Below are positions 35,427 to 44,607 of a stretch of DNA of 60,340 nt, piece by piece; the stretch's first letter is position 1; the number at the start of each line of letters is the position of its first letter. The notes beneath the pieces were generated by a model. That model was not told the DNA's origin. It searched no databases and was given only the letters and a program-made list of their open reading frames with translations. Source of the stretch: Candidatus Cacconaster merdequi (GTDB taxonomy: Bacteria > Bacteroidota > Bacteroidia > Bacteroidales > UBA932); assembly GCA_018064345.1 (NCBI GenBank), contig JAGHVK010000021.1, positions 1 to 60,340 of the forward strand, in the 5' to 3' direction. Both the position numbers and the translations under genes were made by a program.

Positions 35427-38198
35427 ATGTCATTAAAAGCGGCGATAGTTTCCTTTTCACTGATGATTGGAGCCTGCATCCCTACGCAGGCGGGCCCTTC
35501 TGCCGGAAACTTCGTGCAGCTGCCTCAGGACACCGTTACGCAGCAGAAGGCCCGCATCCGGTCCGAAGCCGACACCGTTCAGCACCGGGAAACTGCAATT
35601 CCGGCTGATACCGACACAATATCCCATCTGAATGACGGAATCCCGCCAGACGGACTGATTGATGAAACGGCACAGGACACTCTGGAACGCCCTGTCGGAA
35701 CGATAGACCGTCCGGCATTCTCCGCAGCAAGGGATTCGGTCATAGAGGATATGGAGCACAACATCATCCACTACTTCGGTGACGTGACTGCATCATACGG
35801 CACGCTTGAGCTCAAGGCGGATTACATGGCATACAACACCAAGCTGAACACCGTGTACGCGAAAGGGTTCCTCGACTCCATCACCAACACCTTCGTCGGC
35901 AAACCTACGATGAAGGATGGCGCACAGACCTATGAGATGGAGGAGCTGTACTACAATTTCACTTCGAGGAAGGCGAAGATAAAGAATATGACCACGCAGC
36001 AGCAGGAGGGGAATCTGATTGGAGAGAACCTGAAGATGATGCCTGATCAGTCCATCAACATAAAAGGAGGTAAATACACAGTGTGTGATGCGCCTCACCC
36101 TCACTACTACCTCAAGATGACTACCGCCAAGATTATGACAAAGCCGCGCCAGAGAACGATGTTCGGCCCGGCATACGTGGTGGTGGAAGATGTCCCGCTC
36201 CCCGTCGTAGTGCCTTTCGGCTTCGTTCCCGATATGCCTACGAGAGCCAGCGGACTGCTTATGCCTACTTACGGTGAAGAGCAGGCCAGAGGAATGTACC
36301 TCAAGGATCTGGGGTATGCTTTCCTGCTGGGGGACCATTTTGACCTTGCCATCACGGGGGACATATACACATACGGGTCGTGGGCACTGCGTGGGACATC
36401 AAGATACAAGAAGCGCTATTCATTCGACGGCTCGCTTTCCGTGAACTATTCAAATGACGTCACTGGCGAGCGCGGCAGCAAGGATTTTTTCCAGTCTAAG
36501 AACTTTGGAGTGAACTGGACCCATTCACAGGACCCGAAGGCTCATCCGGGCACGTCGTTCAGGGCATCCGTGAATTTCTCCAGCCCTTCGAACAACAGAT
36601 TCAACTCCCACAGCATCAACGAGAGTCTCCAGAACCAGATATCTTCTTCAATATCATATTCAAAGACCTGGTCCGGAGTCAGCCTGTCCATAAACGCCCT
36701 GCACAGCCAGAACTCCAGGGACAGTTCCTATTCCGTCACATTGCCTAACGTAACGCTCACAGTCAACCGTTTCTACCCTTTCAAGAGGAAGGTCAGGGTC
36801 GGCAAGGAACGTTTCTATGAGCAGATTTCGTTCAGCTACAACACTTCCCTGCAGAACAAGGTGAATTTCAAGGCAAGCGAGTTCGCGATGAACAAGGACT
36901 TCGTGAACAAGATTCAGAACGGAATGAACCACAGTTTCTCAATCGGCCTGCCGGGATTCACTCTGCTGAAATTCTTCCAGTTCTCGCCGAACATAAACTA
37001 CGGAATGAACTGGTATTTCAGGGAGCAGTACCTTGAGTACAACCCCGACACCGACAAGGTCGAGACAAAGTACACCAATCAGTTCAGCACGCTCGGAATA
37101 TCGCAGAACTATTCCGGAGGCATATCGATGAGCACCCGCATATACGGAATGTTCAACTTTGGAAGAAAGAGTAGAGTACAGGCCATCAGGCACATGATAA
37201 CGCCATCGTTCAGCCTCGGACTGCATCCTGAACTCGGAACAAGAGCCAACGGGTACACTTCCTATACGTACATCGACAACAAAGGTGAAAGCCACACCGT
37301 CGAGTACAACAAATACAGCGGGATGTTGAACTCGCCTCCGGGGAAAGGACGCAGCGCCTCCCTTTCATTCTCATTTGCCAACAATCTGGAGGCAAAGGTA
37401 AGGAAGAAGCCGGAAGACCTTGCAAATGAAGAAGATGCAAACGACCCTAAAAAGAGCACTGAAAAACTCAAGCTGATTGACCAGCTGAATGTGAGCGGCT
37501 CTTACAACTTCCTGGCCGATTCTCTCAAACTGTCCAATATCAGCATATCCGGAGGAACGACCGTATTCGGCAAATTGGGAATCAACGGAAATATGACCCT
37601 CAACCCGTACGCCGTCGATGAAAACGGGCATACCATCAACAAACTCAACTTCATTCAGACAGGGCACATCGCACGAGTGACCAATGCGTCGGCATCCCTC
37701 TCCTACTCGATTAACGGAGGCGGCGATTACAAAGGGAATGACGGTCACAACGGCAATGCAGCGGCCGATGACTATGCAAGGGTTTATTACCACCCTGTGA
37801 CAGGGGAATTCATACCCGGTGGCTGGCTGTACTACATCAATCCGAACACCCCGTGGTCATTGAACTTCAATTACAGCTACTCTTTCTCCCGTTCATACAG
37901 GGTAACTGACGGGAAACTGGAAAAGATTGCCAACACTACCCAGACGCTCGGCTTTTCCGGCCAGATGAAATTGACGAAGAGGCTCAACTTCAACTTCAAC
38001 TCAGGCTGGGACTTCACGCAAATGAAATTGAGCACCACCCAGATCAGTGCCAGCTACGACCTGCACTGCTTCGCCATATCCGTTTCCTGGATTCCGACAG
38101 GGCAGTGGGAGAGCTGGAGTTTCAGGATTGCCGCAAAAGCATCGGCTCTCGCCGACCTGCTGCAATTCAGAAAGTCCGCCAGTTATTGGGACAATTAG
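35427..38198 (+). CDS. LptD-like outer-membrane LPS assembly protein
   Basis: A 923-residue outer-membrane protein. After an N-terminal signal (MSLKAAIVSFSLMIGAC, or cleavage after PTQA) comes a low-complexity stretch. An OstA-like beta-jellyroll follows at about residues 95-210 (YFGDVTASYGTLELKADYMAYN, AKGFLDS, YNFTSRKAKIKNM). The remainder alternates polar and aromatic strands typical of a large beta-barrel and has PLPVVVPFGFVPDMPTRASGLLMPTYGE, which resembles LptD of Bacteroidota. It is expected to place LPS or LOS in the outer leaflet. The IGAC stretch also resembles a lipobox, so lipidation cannot be excluded. It is divergent from the amidase gene. Confidence 0.85.
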   Translation: MSLKAAIVSFSLMIGACIPTQAGPSAGNFVQLPQDTVTQQKARIRSEADTVQHRETAIPADTDTISHLNDGIPPDGLIDETAQDTLERPVGTIDRPAFSAARDSVIEDMEHNIIHYFGDVTASYGTLELKADYMAYNTKLNTVYAKGFLDSITNTFVGKPTMKDGAQTYEMEELYYNFTSRKAKIKNMTTQQQEGNLIGENLKMMPDQSINIKGGKYTVCDAPHPHYYLKMTTAKIMTKPRQRTMFGPAYVVVEDVPLPVVVPFGFVPDMPTRASGLLMPTYGEEQARGMYLKDLGYAFLLGDHFDLAITGDIYTYGSWALRGTSRYKKRYSFDGSLSVNYSNDVTGERGSKDFFQSKNFGVNWTHSQDPKAHPGTSFRASVNFSSPSNNRFNSHSINESLQNQISSSISYSKTWSGVSLSINALHSQNSRDSSYSVTLPNVTLTVNRFYPFKRKVRVGKERFYEQISFSYNTSLQNKVNFKASEFAMNKDFVNKIQNGMNHSFSIGLPGFTLLKFFQFSPNINYGMNWYFREQYLEYNPDTDKVETKYTNQFSTLGISQNYSGGISMSTRIYGMFNFGRKSRVQAIRHMITPSFSLGLHPELGTRANGYTSYTYIDNKGESHTVEYNKYSGMLNSPPGKGRSASLSFSFANNLEAKVRKKPEDLANEEDANDPKKSTEKLKLIDQLNVSGSYNFLADSLKLSNISISGGTTVFGKLGINGNMTLNPYAVDENGHTINKLNFIQTGHIARVTNASASLSYSINGGGDYKGNDGHNGNAAADDYARVYYHPVTGEFIPGGWLYYINPNTPWSLNFNYSYSFSRSYRVTDGKLEKIANTTQTLGFSGQMKLTKRLNFNFNSGWDFTQMKLSTTQISASYDLHCFAISVSWIPTGQWESWSFRIAAKASALADLLQFRKSASYWDN

Positions 38199-38216
38199 AA
38201 AATCTTTGTATCTTTG
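38186..38216 (+). promoter_or_regulatory. Promoter of rho
   Basis: TTG at 38186-38188, 20 bases, then TATCTTTG at 38209-38216, a perfect Bacteroidota pair; the -33 part is in the last codons of the LptD-like gene. Confidence 0.75.
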
Positions 38217-38227
38217 CATTGTCTAAG

Positions 38228-38257
38228 TCAGCCCGCACAACTTTCACCCGGGGCTGA
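38228..38257 (+). promoter_or_regulatory. Hairpin in the rho leader
   Basis: TCAGCCC at 38228-38234 pairs with GGGCTGA at 38251-38257, with GATTTTATC next. It begins about six bases after the predicted transcription start and ends 13 bases before the rho ATG. It may affect rho expression or mRNA stability; this is inference. Confidence 0.45.
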
Positions 38258-38270
38258 GATTTTATCACAA

Positions 38271-40076
38271 ATGTACGATATCATTGAACTGAGCAAGAAG
38301 AATCAGGACGATTTGATTGCTATTGCAAAAGAGCTCAAGGTAAGGAAACCTGAGTCAATTTCCAAGGAGGATCTGATTTACGTCATTCTTGACGAACAGG
38401 CTATACAGAGCAATGAGATGCCGCCGAAGAAGCCAAGGAAGAGAATCCAGAAAAAAGAAGAGAATACGGACGAACCCGCCAAGGTGAAGACTGCCGACAC
38501 CACTCCTTCTGAAGAGCCCGCAGAAGCTAAGCCACAGAAGGCTGGAAGAAGGCCTAGGACTACAAAAGCCCCCAGAGCAGTTTCTCCGGAGGCCGGCATA
38601 ACTGTGGAGCAGGCTGTAGAAGAGGCAGGCACAGAGGCTCAAAGCACGGAGGCTCAAAGCACAGAGGCTCAAGGCCTTCAGAATGCCGTAACTGAGAGGA
38701 AGAAGAGAGGCCGCAAGCCTAAGGAGCAGAACAAGCCTGCCGAAACCAGTCAGGTGCAGCCGGCAGCGACGGTGGAAGACAAGCCACAACAGCCTCAGCA
38801 ACCGCAGCAGCCTCAACAAACTCAACAGCCACAGCAGCCGCAGCAGCCACAGCAAAGTGAGCCGAATCAGCAGAAGTCCCAGAACCAGAACCAGTTCAAA
38901 GGACAGCAGCAGAATCAACAGCAGCAGAAACCGCGCATAGAGTTCGAGGGTACTGTGGAAGCTACCGGAGTGCTTGAGATTATGCCTGACGGATTCGGTT
39001 TCCTGCGCTCTTCCGACTACAACTACCTCAATTCACCGGATGATATCTACGTATCACAAGGGCAGATAAAGATGTATGCCCTAAAGACCGGAGATACCAT
39101 CCTCGGAGAAATACGTCCTCCGCGCGAAAACGACAAATACTTCCCTCTTGTGAAGGTCTTGAAGATCAACGGACGTTCTCCGGAATCAATCCGCGACCGC
39201 GTGCCTTTCGATTTCCTCACTCCGCTATTCCCTGACGAGAAATTCAACATTACAGGCAACGGACACAACAACAATATCTCCATAAGGGTGGTGGATATGT
39301 TCACCCCTATCGGAAAAGGTCAGCGCGGTTTGATAGTAGCCCAGCCGAAAACAGGTAAAACAGTATTGCTCAAGGATATAGCAAACGCAATCGCAGACAA
39401 TCACCCTGAAGTTTACATGATTGTCCTGCTGATTGACGAACGTCCTGAAGAGGTTACCGACATGGAACGCAGCGTGAAGGCAGAGGTTATCGCCTCAACC
39501 TTCGATGAACCGGCCGACCACCACGTAAAAGTGGCCAATATGGTACTCGAGAAGGCGAAGAGGCTTGTCGAATGCGGTCACGACGTTGTGATTCTGCTCG
39601 ACTCCATCACAAGGCTGGCCCGCGCCTTCAACACCGTACAGCCGGCTTCCGGAAAAGTTCTTTCCGGAGGTGTGGATGCCAATGCTCTTCACAAGCCTAA
39701 GCGCTTCTTCGGAGCGGCCAGGAACATCGAAGGCGGCGGCTCGCTCACAATCCTCGCAACAGCCCTTACCGAAACAGGCTCGAAGATGGATGATGTAATT
39801 TTCGAAGAGTTCAAGGGTACAGGAAACCTCGAACTCCAACTGGACCGCAAACTCTCCAACAGGCGCATATTCCCGGCAGTGGACGTAACTCTGAGCTCGA
39901 CACGCCGTGACGACCTCCTCTACAACCCTGACTATATCAACCGCATCTGGGTATTGAGGAACTATCTTGCCGATATGACCTCCGTGGAGGCGATGGAATT
40001 TCTTAAGACTCGTCTCGAAAAGACCAGCAACAATGAGGAATTCCTCATTTCAATGAACGGTGACAAGCTGAACTGA
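38271..40076 (+). CDS. rho: Transcription termination factor Rho with long disordered insertion
   Basis: RNA helicase that terminates transcription. The N-terminal Rho_N helix bundle (residues 1-45, [28 protein letters not shown]) is followed by about 180 residues of low complexity: basic PPKKPRKR, three TEAQS-type repeats, a [10 protein letters not shown] basic patch and (PQQ) repeats. The RNA-binding domain then starts at [30 protein letters not shown]. The ATPase has Walker [32 protein letters not shown] and the Q-loop and R-loop regions. At 601 residues it is about 180 longer than E. coli Rho. In Bacteroides such an insertion drives condensate formation and gut fitness (published work on B. 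thetaiotaomicron Rho). The ATG at 38271 follows the promoter. Confidence 0.97.
   Translation: MYDIIELSKKNQDDLIAIAKELKVRKPESISKEDLIYVILDEQAIQSNEMPPKKPRKRIQKKEENTDEPAKVKTADTTPSEEPAEAKPQKAGRRPRTTKAPRAVSPEAGITVEQAVEEAGTEAQSTEAQSTEAQGLQNAVTERKKRGRKPKEQNKPAETSQVQPAATVEDKPQQPQQPQQPQQTQQPQQPQQPQQSEPNQQKSQNQNQFKGQQQNQQQQKPRIEFEGTVEATGVLEIMPDGFGFLRSSDYNYLNSPDDIYVSQGQIKMYALKTGDTILGEIRPPRENDKYFPLVKVLKINGRSPESIRDRVPFDFLTPLFPDEKFNITGNGHNNNISIRVVDMFTPIGKGQRGLIVAQPKTGKTVLLKDIANAIADNHPEVYMIVLLIDERPEEVTDMERSVKAEVIASTFDEPADHHVKVANMVLEKAKRLVECGHDVVILLDSITRLARAFNTVQPASGKVLSGGVDANALHKPKRFFGAARNIEGGGSLTILATALTETGSKMDDVIFEEFKGTGNLELQLDRKLSNRRIFPAVDVTLSSTRRDDLLYNPDYINRIWVLRNYLADMTSVEAMEFLKTRLEKTSNNEEFLISMNGDKLN
38631..38675 (+). 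repeat. Three 15-base tandem units inside rho
   Basis: Three near-identical units starting ACAGAGGCTC or ACGGAGGCTC, encoding [10 protein letters not shown] and TEAQG in the disordered part of Rho. Confidence 0.85.
38784..38855 (+). repeat. Eight 9-base units (PQQ) inside rho
   Basis: Seventy-two bases encode eight PQQ-type triplets (one is TQQ). Codons alternate among CAA/CAG and CCA/CCG/CCT, so the repeat is kept at protein level more than at DNA level. Confidence 0.85.
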
Positions 40077-41203
40077 TGAACGCCAAGCCGTTTCCTCTAA
40101 TCCGATTGACAATCCTCCTGGCACTCGTTTCCTGCTCTGCGCAGAAGCAGGAATCCCTGCCGGGGGATTTTGTATTCGAAGAAATAGCCTACGCACGCAA
40201 CCTTGAGATAGCCAAAGGCGACAGCTGCGCCGTCGTCCGCATAAGGGACCCGTGGGACACTCTTTCTTTCCGCAGACAATACGTGCTTGTGGGAAGAGAC
40301 TGTCCCCTCCCGTCACAGCTTCCTGAAGGTGAACTGATCCGTATCCCTGTGCTGCGGGCGTCGGTCTACAGCTCCGTACACACGTCAATGCTCGAGCGGT
40401 TAAATGCCCTGGACGTGGTATCAGGTGTCTGCGAGCCGCAGTACCTTACTTCCGAAGCTGCCGTCAGGAGGCTGGAAAATGGTCTGATAACCGACCTTGG
40501 ACCGGCATCGGGACCATCCATCGAAAGAATCGTTGAGACAGGCTCCGAAGTAATCATAGCATCCCCATTCGAAAACTGCAGTTTCGGAGCTGCGGAGAAA
40601 CTGGACATACCCATTGTGGAGGCTGTGGACTATATGGAGAACCATCCGCTCGGGCGCACCGAATGGGTGAAATTCTTCGGCCTGCTCACAGGGCGTGAAG
40701 CCGAAGCCGACTCGATATTCAAGGCTACAGAGGAACATTATCTTGAGCTGAAAGCACTTGCGGCAAGTGCATCAGAACACCCTACCGTAATGCTTGAAAG
40801 AAAGGAAGGAGCATCCTGGGGACTTCCCGGAGGAGAAAGTTATATCGGTATGATGCACGAGGATGCCGGCGCCGAGTATATTTTCAAGTACCTGTCAGGA
40901 GCCAGGAACGTCGGGCTTCCTTTTGAGACTGTCCTCGAAGAAGCCTCCGATGCCGACTTCTGGTTCATCAAGCACGGAGGCAAATCCGGGTACGGATACT
41001 CTGACCTCAAGGAAGAGTATCTGCCATACTCCTACTTCAAGGCGTTCAAGGACAGCAACATATTCGTATGCAGCACGATGTCTTCCACTTATTACGAAGA
41101 CATAACCCTGAATCCCGACCTGATTCTGGAGGATTTCATTGCAATCTATCATCCGGAACTTCTTCCGAACCACATCAACAGATATTACTTCCCTATGGAG
41201 TAA
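40076..41203 (+). CDS. Periplasmic-binding lipoprotein, iron/B12 ABC type
   Basis: A 375-residue substrate-binding protein of the BtuF/FhuD (peripla_BP_2) class. A lipobox is visible (LLALVSCSA, cysteine near residue 20). Family features are LNALDVVSGVCEPQYL near the first lobe start, GPASGPSIERIVETGSEVIIASP and the C-terminal NPDLILEDFIAIYHPELLP. The substrate could be a siderophore, haem or cobalamin; sequence does not say. No permease or ATPase gene is adjacent, so the rest of the transporter is elsewhere. Its ATG shares one base with the rho stop, so the two may be cotranscribed. Confidence 0.88.
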   Translation: MNAKPFPLIRLTILLALVSCSAQKQESLPGDFVFEEIAYARNLEIAKGDSCAVVRIRDPWDTLSFRRQYVLVGRDCPLPSQLPEGELIRIPVLRASVYSSVHTSMLERLNALDVVSGVCEPQYLTSEAAVRRLENGLITDLGPASGPSIERIVETGSEVIIASPFENCSFGAAEKLDIPIVEAVDYMENHPLGRTEWVKFFGLLTGREAEADSIFKATEEHYLELKALAASASEHPTVMLERKEGASWGLPGGESYIGMMHEDAGAEYIFKYLSGARNVGLPFETVLEEASDADFWFIKHGGKSGYGYSDLKEEYLPYSYFKAFKDSNIFVCSTMSSTYYEDITLNPDLILEDFIAIYHPELLPNHINRYYFPME

Positions 41204-41216
41204 CGCCGCGCGGCTA

Positions 41217-41237
41217 AGAACCTGTTTTGAAATGGTT
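41217..41237 (+). repeat. Dispersed palindromic motif, copy 3
   Basis: Full copy (GAACCTGTTTTGAAATGGTT at 41218-41237) between the convergent binding-lipoprotein and DUF4252 genes. GAACC and GGTT can pair as a short stem. Confidence 0.7.
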
Positions 41238-41238
41238 A

Positions 41239-41730
41239 TCAATCAAGAAGCTGGAGCGACGAAACTGCTGTAGCAGGGTCCATATCCACCTTGATTCCCG
41301 TAAGGGAGCACTCACCGTCCTTTGCCACAAGCAGAAAAAGGTTGGTGATGCGCCCGCCGGAGGCAAGATAATAGATATGGAGGCCATCTTTCTGCATCTT
41401 CTCGTCCTGGGGCAGGGAGATAAAAGAGGATTTGCTGAAGACAGATTCCGCTTCCTCGAAAAACCGGCTGACAGGAAAAGAACGGGAATCTTTCATCGAG
41501 AAGATATACATCCCTTTTATATTCATTGCCTTCACCAGCTTACGGCTTTCTCTGGACATACCAACCTTGGCCACGGCAAGCATTGACTGGCTGACCTTGA
41601 TGTACGTGGCATCGCTGTTTTCCGCCTCATATCTTTCACACAATCTCTCAAGGCTTCCGGCATCCTGACCGGAAGCAGTCACATTCAACAGGATGAGCGC
41701 CACTATCGCCCCTACAATCTTCCTCATCAT
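41239..41730 (-). CDS. DUF4252 family protein, secreted
   Basis: A 163-residue exported protein with a signal peptide (MMRKIVGAIVALILLNVTASGQ). The mature part matches DUF4252, a Bacteroidota family: ATYIKVSQSMLAVAKV, LVKAMNIKGMYIFS and a C-terminal LHIYYLASGGRITNLFLLVAKDGECSLTGIKVDM. Function is unknown; members are often near sigma-factor or envelope genes, which is not so here. The double ATG at 41725-41730 is used, in preference to an upstream ATG at 41751 that would precede the signal peptide. Motif copies 3 and 4 flank the gene on both sides. Confidence 0.8.
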   Translation of the reverse strand: MMRKIVGAIVALILLNVTASGQDAGSLERLCERYEAENSDATYIKVSQSMLAVAKVGMSRESRKLVKAMNIKGMYIFSMKDSRSFPVSRFFEEAESVFSKSSFISLPQDEKMQKDGLHIYYLASGGRITNLFLLVAKDGECSLTGIKVDMDPATAVSSLQLLD

Positions 41731-41763
41731 AATACTGTTATCAAAATTCAAGAACTTGTTCTA

Positions 41764-41784
41764 AGAACCTGTTTTGAAATGGTT
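41764..41784 (+). repeat. Dispersed palindromic motif, copy 4
   Basis: Full copy; AGAACC at 41764-41769 pairs with GGTTCT at 41781-41786 across an 11-base TGTTTTGAAAT loop. It abuts the stop codon of the M20 gene on the other strand. Confidence 0.75.
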
Positions 41785-43131
41785 CTAAAAATATTTGTAG
41801 AATAATGCTATCGACTCCATCCCCTTGAAGAGCTGTTCGATGAGAAAACTCTCGTTAGGTGAGTGAATCACATCCCTTTCCAAGCCGAAGCCCATAAGAA
41901 GAGGGTCTGCGTGAAGGATACGCTGCATATCGGCGAGGATTGTGATGCTTCCGCCCCCGCGGCTCGGGACAGGCTCGATGCCATAGACCTCTTCCATTGC
42001 CTTTGATGCAGCCTTGTATGCCTTGGAAGAGATAGGGATAAGGAATCCGTTTCCACCGTGGACGTACCTGACATCGACTTTCACCCCCTTAGGCGCGATG
42101 GCTTTGAAATGGCGCGTGAAGAGACGGGCAATCCTGTCACAGTCCTGGTTAGGGACAAGACGCATGGAAATCTTCGCGTGAGCCTCTGAAGGTATTATGG
42201 TCTTCGATCCGTCCTCTATGTATCCGCCCCAGATACCGTTCACATCAAGACAAGGTCTGATTCCTTCTCTTTCCAAAGTCGTATAGCCCTTCTCGCCGGA
42301 GAGCGCCCCGACACCTATTGAATCCATATATTCCTTCTTGTCGAACGGAGCCCGTGCAAGCATACGGCGGTCCTTCCGTGACAGTTCCACAACATCGTCG
42401 TAGAAGCCTTTGACAGTGATACGGCCTTCATCGTCGATGAGTGAGCCAATCATCTTGCAGAGTGTGTTCACCGGGTTGAAGATGCCTCCGCCATAGTGGC
42501 CGGAGTGGAGATCCTTGTCAGGTCCTGTAACTTTCACCTCCATATATGTCAGTCCGCGCATCCCGCAGTTGATTGAAGGGACCTTGTCGGATATCATGGT
42601 AGTGTCCGAAACAAGAATGATGTCAGAGGAGAGCATCTTGCTGTGAGCCTTCACCCATTCGCCCAGAGAATCGGAACCTGTCTCCTCCTCCCCTTCGAAG
42701 ATGAACTTCACGTTATGGCGGAGCTTGCCGGTACGCACCAGATATTCAAAGACCTTGACGTGCATGAATGTCTGTCCCTTGTCGTCGTTGGCTCCGCGGG
42801 CATAAATTGCCCCGTCGCGGATTTCCGGCTCGTATGGATGTGATTTCCAAAGTTTCAGGTCGCCTTCCGGCTGGACATCATAGTGTCCGTAAACAAGAAT
42901 GGTGGGAAAGCCGGCGCCAAGAGACTTGCTTCCGAACACCACAGGATGGCCGGCAGTCTCATACACGGCGGCACTGTCTGCTCCTGCCGCAAGAAGGAGT
43001 TCCACCCATCTGTCAGCACAGGCGCGCATATCATCCTTGTGCCGGGGGTCGGCACTTACCGACGGTATCCTGAGCAGGGAGAAAAGTTCATCAAAAAAAC
43101 GTTCTTTGTTCTCGGCTATATACTCTTTCAT
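41785..43131 (-). CDS. M20-family dipeptidase
   Basis: A 448-residue zinc peptidase of the M20 family (CNDP/PepV-like group). Metal and catalytic motifs: ILVYGHYDVQPEG (about residues 77-89), GANDDKGQTFMHVKVFEYL (about 109-127), IFEGEEETGSDSL (about 143-155) and the C-terminal SPNESFLIEQLFKG histidine-replacing region. KVTGPDKDLHSGHYGGGIFNP starts the lid domain. The ATG at 43131 follows the promoter at 43154-43161. It is a different subgroup from pepD at 31 kb. It is divergent from tig. Confidence 0.92.
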   Translation of the reverse strand: MKEYIAENKERFFDELFSLLRIPSVSADPRHKDDMRACADRWVELLLAAGADSAAVYETAGHPVVFGSKSLGAGFPTILVYGHYDVQPEGDLKLWKSHPYEPEIRDGAIYARGANDDKGQTFMHVKVFEYLVRTGKLRHNVKFIFEGEEETGSDSLGEWVKAHSKMLSSDIILVSDTTMISDKVPSINCGMRGLTYMEVKVTGPDKDLHSGHYGGGIFNPVNTLCKMIGSLIDDEGRITVKGFYDDVVELSRKDRRMLARAPFDKKEYMDSIGVGALSGEKGYTTLEREGIRPCLDVNGIWGGYIEDGSKTIIPSEAHAKISMRLVPNQDCDRIARLFTRHFKAIAPKGVKVDVRYVHGGNGFLIPISSKAYKAASKAMEEVYGIEPVPSRGGGSITILADMQRILHADPLLMGFGLERDVIHSPNESFLIEQLFKGMESIALFYKYF

Positions 43132-43153
43132 AATTATCGTATCGTTAGTCTTA

Positions 43154-43161
43154 CAAATGTA
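43154..43161 (-). promoter_or_regulatory. -7 element of the M20 dipeptidase gene
   Basis: TACATTTG on the minus strand, 22 bases before the ATG. No TTG at -33. Confidence 0.55.
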
Positions 43162-43173
43162 GTTAATTTTTAC

Positions 43174-43181
43174 TACTTTTG
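43174..43181 (+). promoter_or_regulatory. -7 element of tig
   Basis: TACTTTTG on the plus strand, 58 bases before the tig ATG and 12 bases from the divergent -7 element of the M20 gene. Confidence 0.55.
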
Positions 43182-43239
43182 CGTGCCGATTTTGGCGCAA
43201 TATGCCTGCAAATAACAAAAAATATATAATCTCAATATA

Positions 43240-44562
43240 ATGAAAGTATCACAGAAGAAGATTGACGACCTTAACCTTACCGTCAGCATCAACATCGAAA
43301 AGCCTGATTATGAAGAGGCAAAGAAAAAGAAACTCAATGAATACCGCCGCAAGGCAGAGATAAAGGGATTCCGCAAGGGAATGGCCCCTATGTCCCTTAT
43401 CGAAAGAGTTCACGGCCCGCAGGCTCTTGCCGAGACCATCAACACAGTGGTTACCGAACAGCTCAACAAGTTCATCGAGGACAAGAAGTTCCAGATTCTC
43501 GGAGAGCCTCTTCCAAGCGAAAAGGAAGACAAGAACGACTGGGACAATCCGGACAAGTTCTCATTCAGCTTCGATATCGCCCTCAAGCCTGAGGTGAACG
43601 TAACCGTAAGCGCTGACGACAAAATTCCTTACTATATCGTAAACGCCACCGCAAAGGCCGTCGCTGACTACAAGAAAGGCCTTCTCAGGCAGTTCGGACA
43701 GCTTGGGACAGGCGACAAGGCAAAGGAGGATGATTTCATAATCGCCGACCTCACAGCCGGAGAGCAGAAGATTGAAGGCTCGTACATCGCACTGCGCTCA
43801 ATCACAGACGAGGAAATCAAGAAGAGCTTCGTAGGTATGAAAGCAGGCGACAGCAAGGACGTGGACATTGTCAAGACTTTCACAAACGAAGCTGACCGCG
43901 CCGCAATGTTCAAGGTGAAGAAAGAGGAGCTCGGCACTCTTCCTGAGATATGGAACCTCACGGTGAAAGAGGTGAAGACATTCGTCAGCGCCCCTCTCAC
44001 ACAGGAGACCTTTGACCAGATCTTCGGAGAAGGCAACGTGAAGGACGAAAAAGAGTTCGACGAGAAAGTAAAGGAGCGCCTGCAGGGCGAATATGCTCAG
44101 GAAAGCGACTACAGGTTTATGATTGACGCCAAGGAATATCTCATCAACAAGGCTGCAATCACTCTTCCTGACGCATTCATGAAACGCTGGATCCTCGCTG
44201 CAAACGAGGGCAAGTTCACCAAGGAAGAAATCGAGAAAGAGTACGACACCTTCGCAAAGGACTTCCGCTGGAACATGATTCGCGGTACAATAATGAAGGC
44301 CGCCAAGCTGAAGGTCACCAAGGACGAAGTGATGAAGGAGGCCCGCAAGATGGCATCTTATCAGTTCGCAATGTACGGAATGCAGAACGTCCCTGAGGAG
44401 CACCTCAACAAGTTCGCAGACCAGATGCTCTCCGACAGCCAGCAGGCAGACCGCATAGTGGAGAAAGTGGAGGATGACATCACCCTCGCATACATCAAGC
44501 AGACTGCAACCATCGAGAGCAAGAAGATCACCCTCGAGAAGATGAGGGAACTCACGAAATAA
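43240..44562 (+). CDS. tig: Trigger factor
   Basis: Ribosome-associated chaperone for nascent chains. The N-terminal ribosome-binding domain has the signature GFRKGMAPMSLIERVHG (about residues 47-63). The middle region at about 160-245 (GDKAKEDDFIIADLT, FVGMKAGDSKDVDIV) corresponds to the FKBP-type domain, which is diverged as in other Bacteroidota. The C-terminal part (about 250-440) is long and helical. The length of 440 residues is typical. It stands before clpP and clpX, the tig-clpP-clpX order common in bacteria. Confidence 0.95.
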   Translation: MKVSQKKIDDLNLTVSINIEKPDYEEAKKKKLNEYRRKAEIKGFRKGMAPMSLIERVHGPQALAETINTVVTEQLNKFIEDKKFQILGEPLPSEKEDKNDWDNPDKFSFSFDIALKPEVNVTVSADDKIPYYIVNATAKAVADYKKGLLRQFGQLGTGDKAKEDDFIIADLTAGEQKIEGSYIALRSITDEEIKKSFVGMKAGDSKDVDIVKTFTNEADRAAMFKVKKEELGTLPEIWNLTVKEVKTFVSAPLTQETFDQIFGEGNVKDEKEFDEKVKERLQGEYAQESDYRFMIDAKEYLINKAAITLPDAFMKRWILAANEGKFTKEEIEKEYDTFAKDFRWNMIRGTIMKAAKLKVTKDEVMKEARKMASYQFAMYGMQNVPEEHLNKFADQMLSDSQQADRIVEKVEDDITLAYIKQTATIESKKITLEKMRELTK

Positions 44563-44607
44563 AGTATTGGACCATACGCAGAAAGCGCCTGAAACACTGT
44601 TGAAGAT

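Noticed and set aside
37210-37793. Antisense open frames within the LptD-like gene
   Set aside because: They are shadows of the real gene in other frames with no family match.
38784-38855. CRISPR array in a repetitive stretch
   Set aside because: The repeat has 9-base units without spacers and is in frame within rho.
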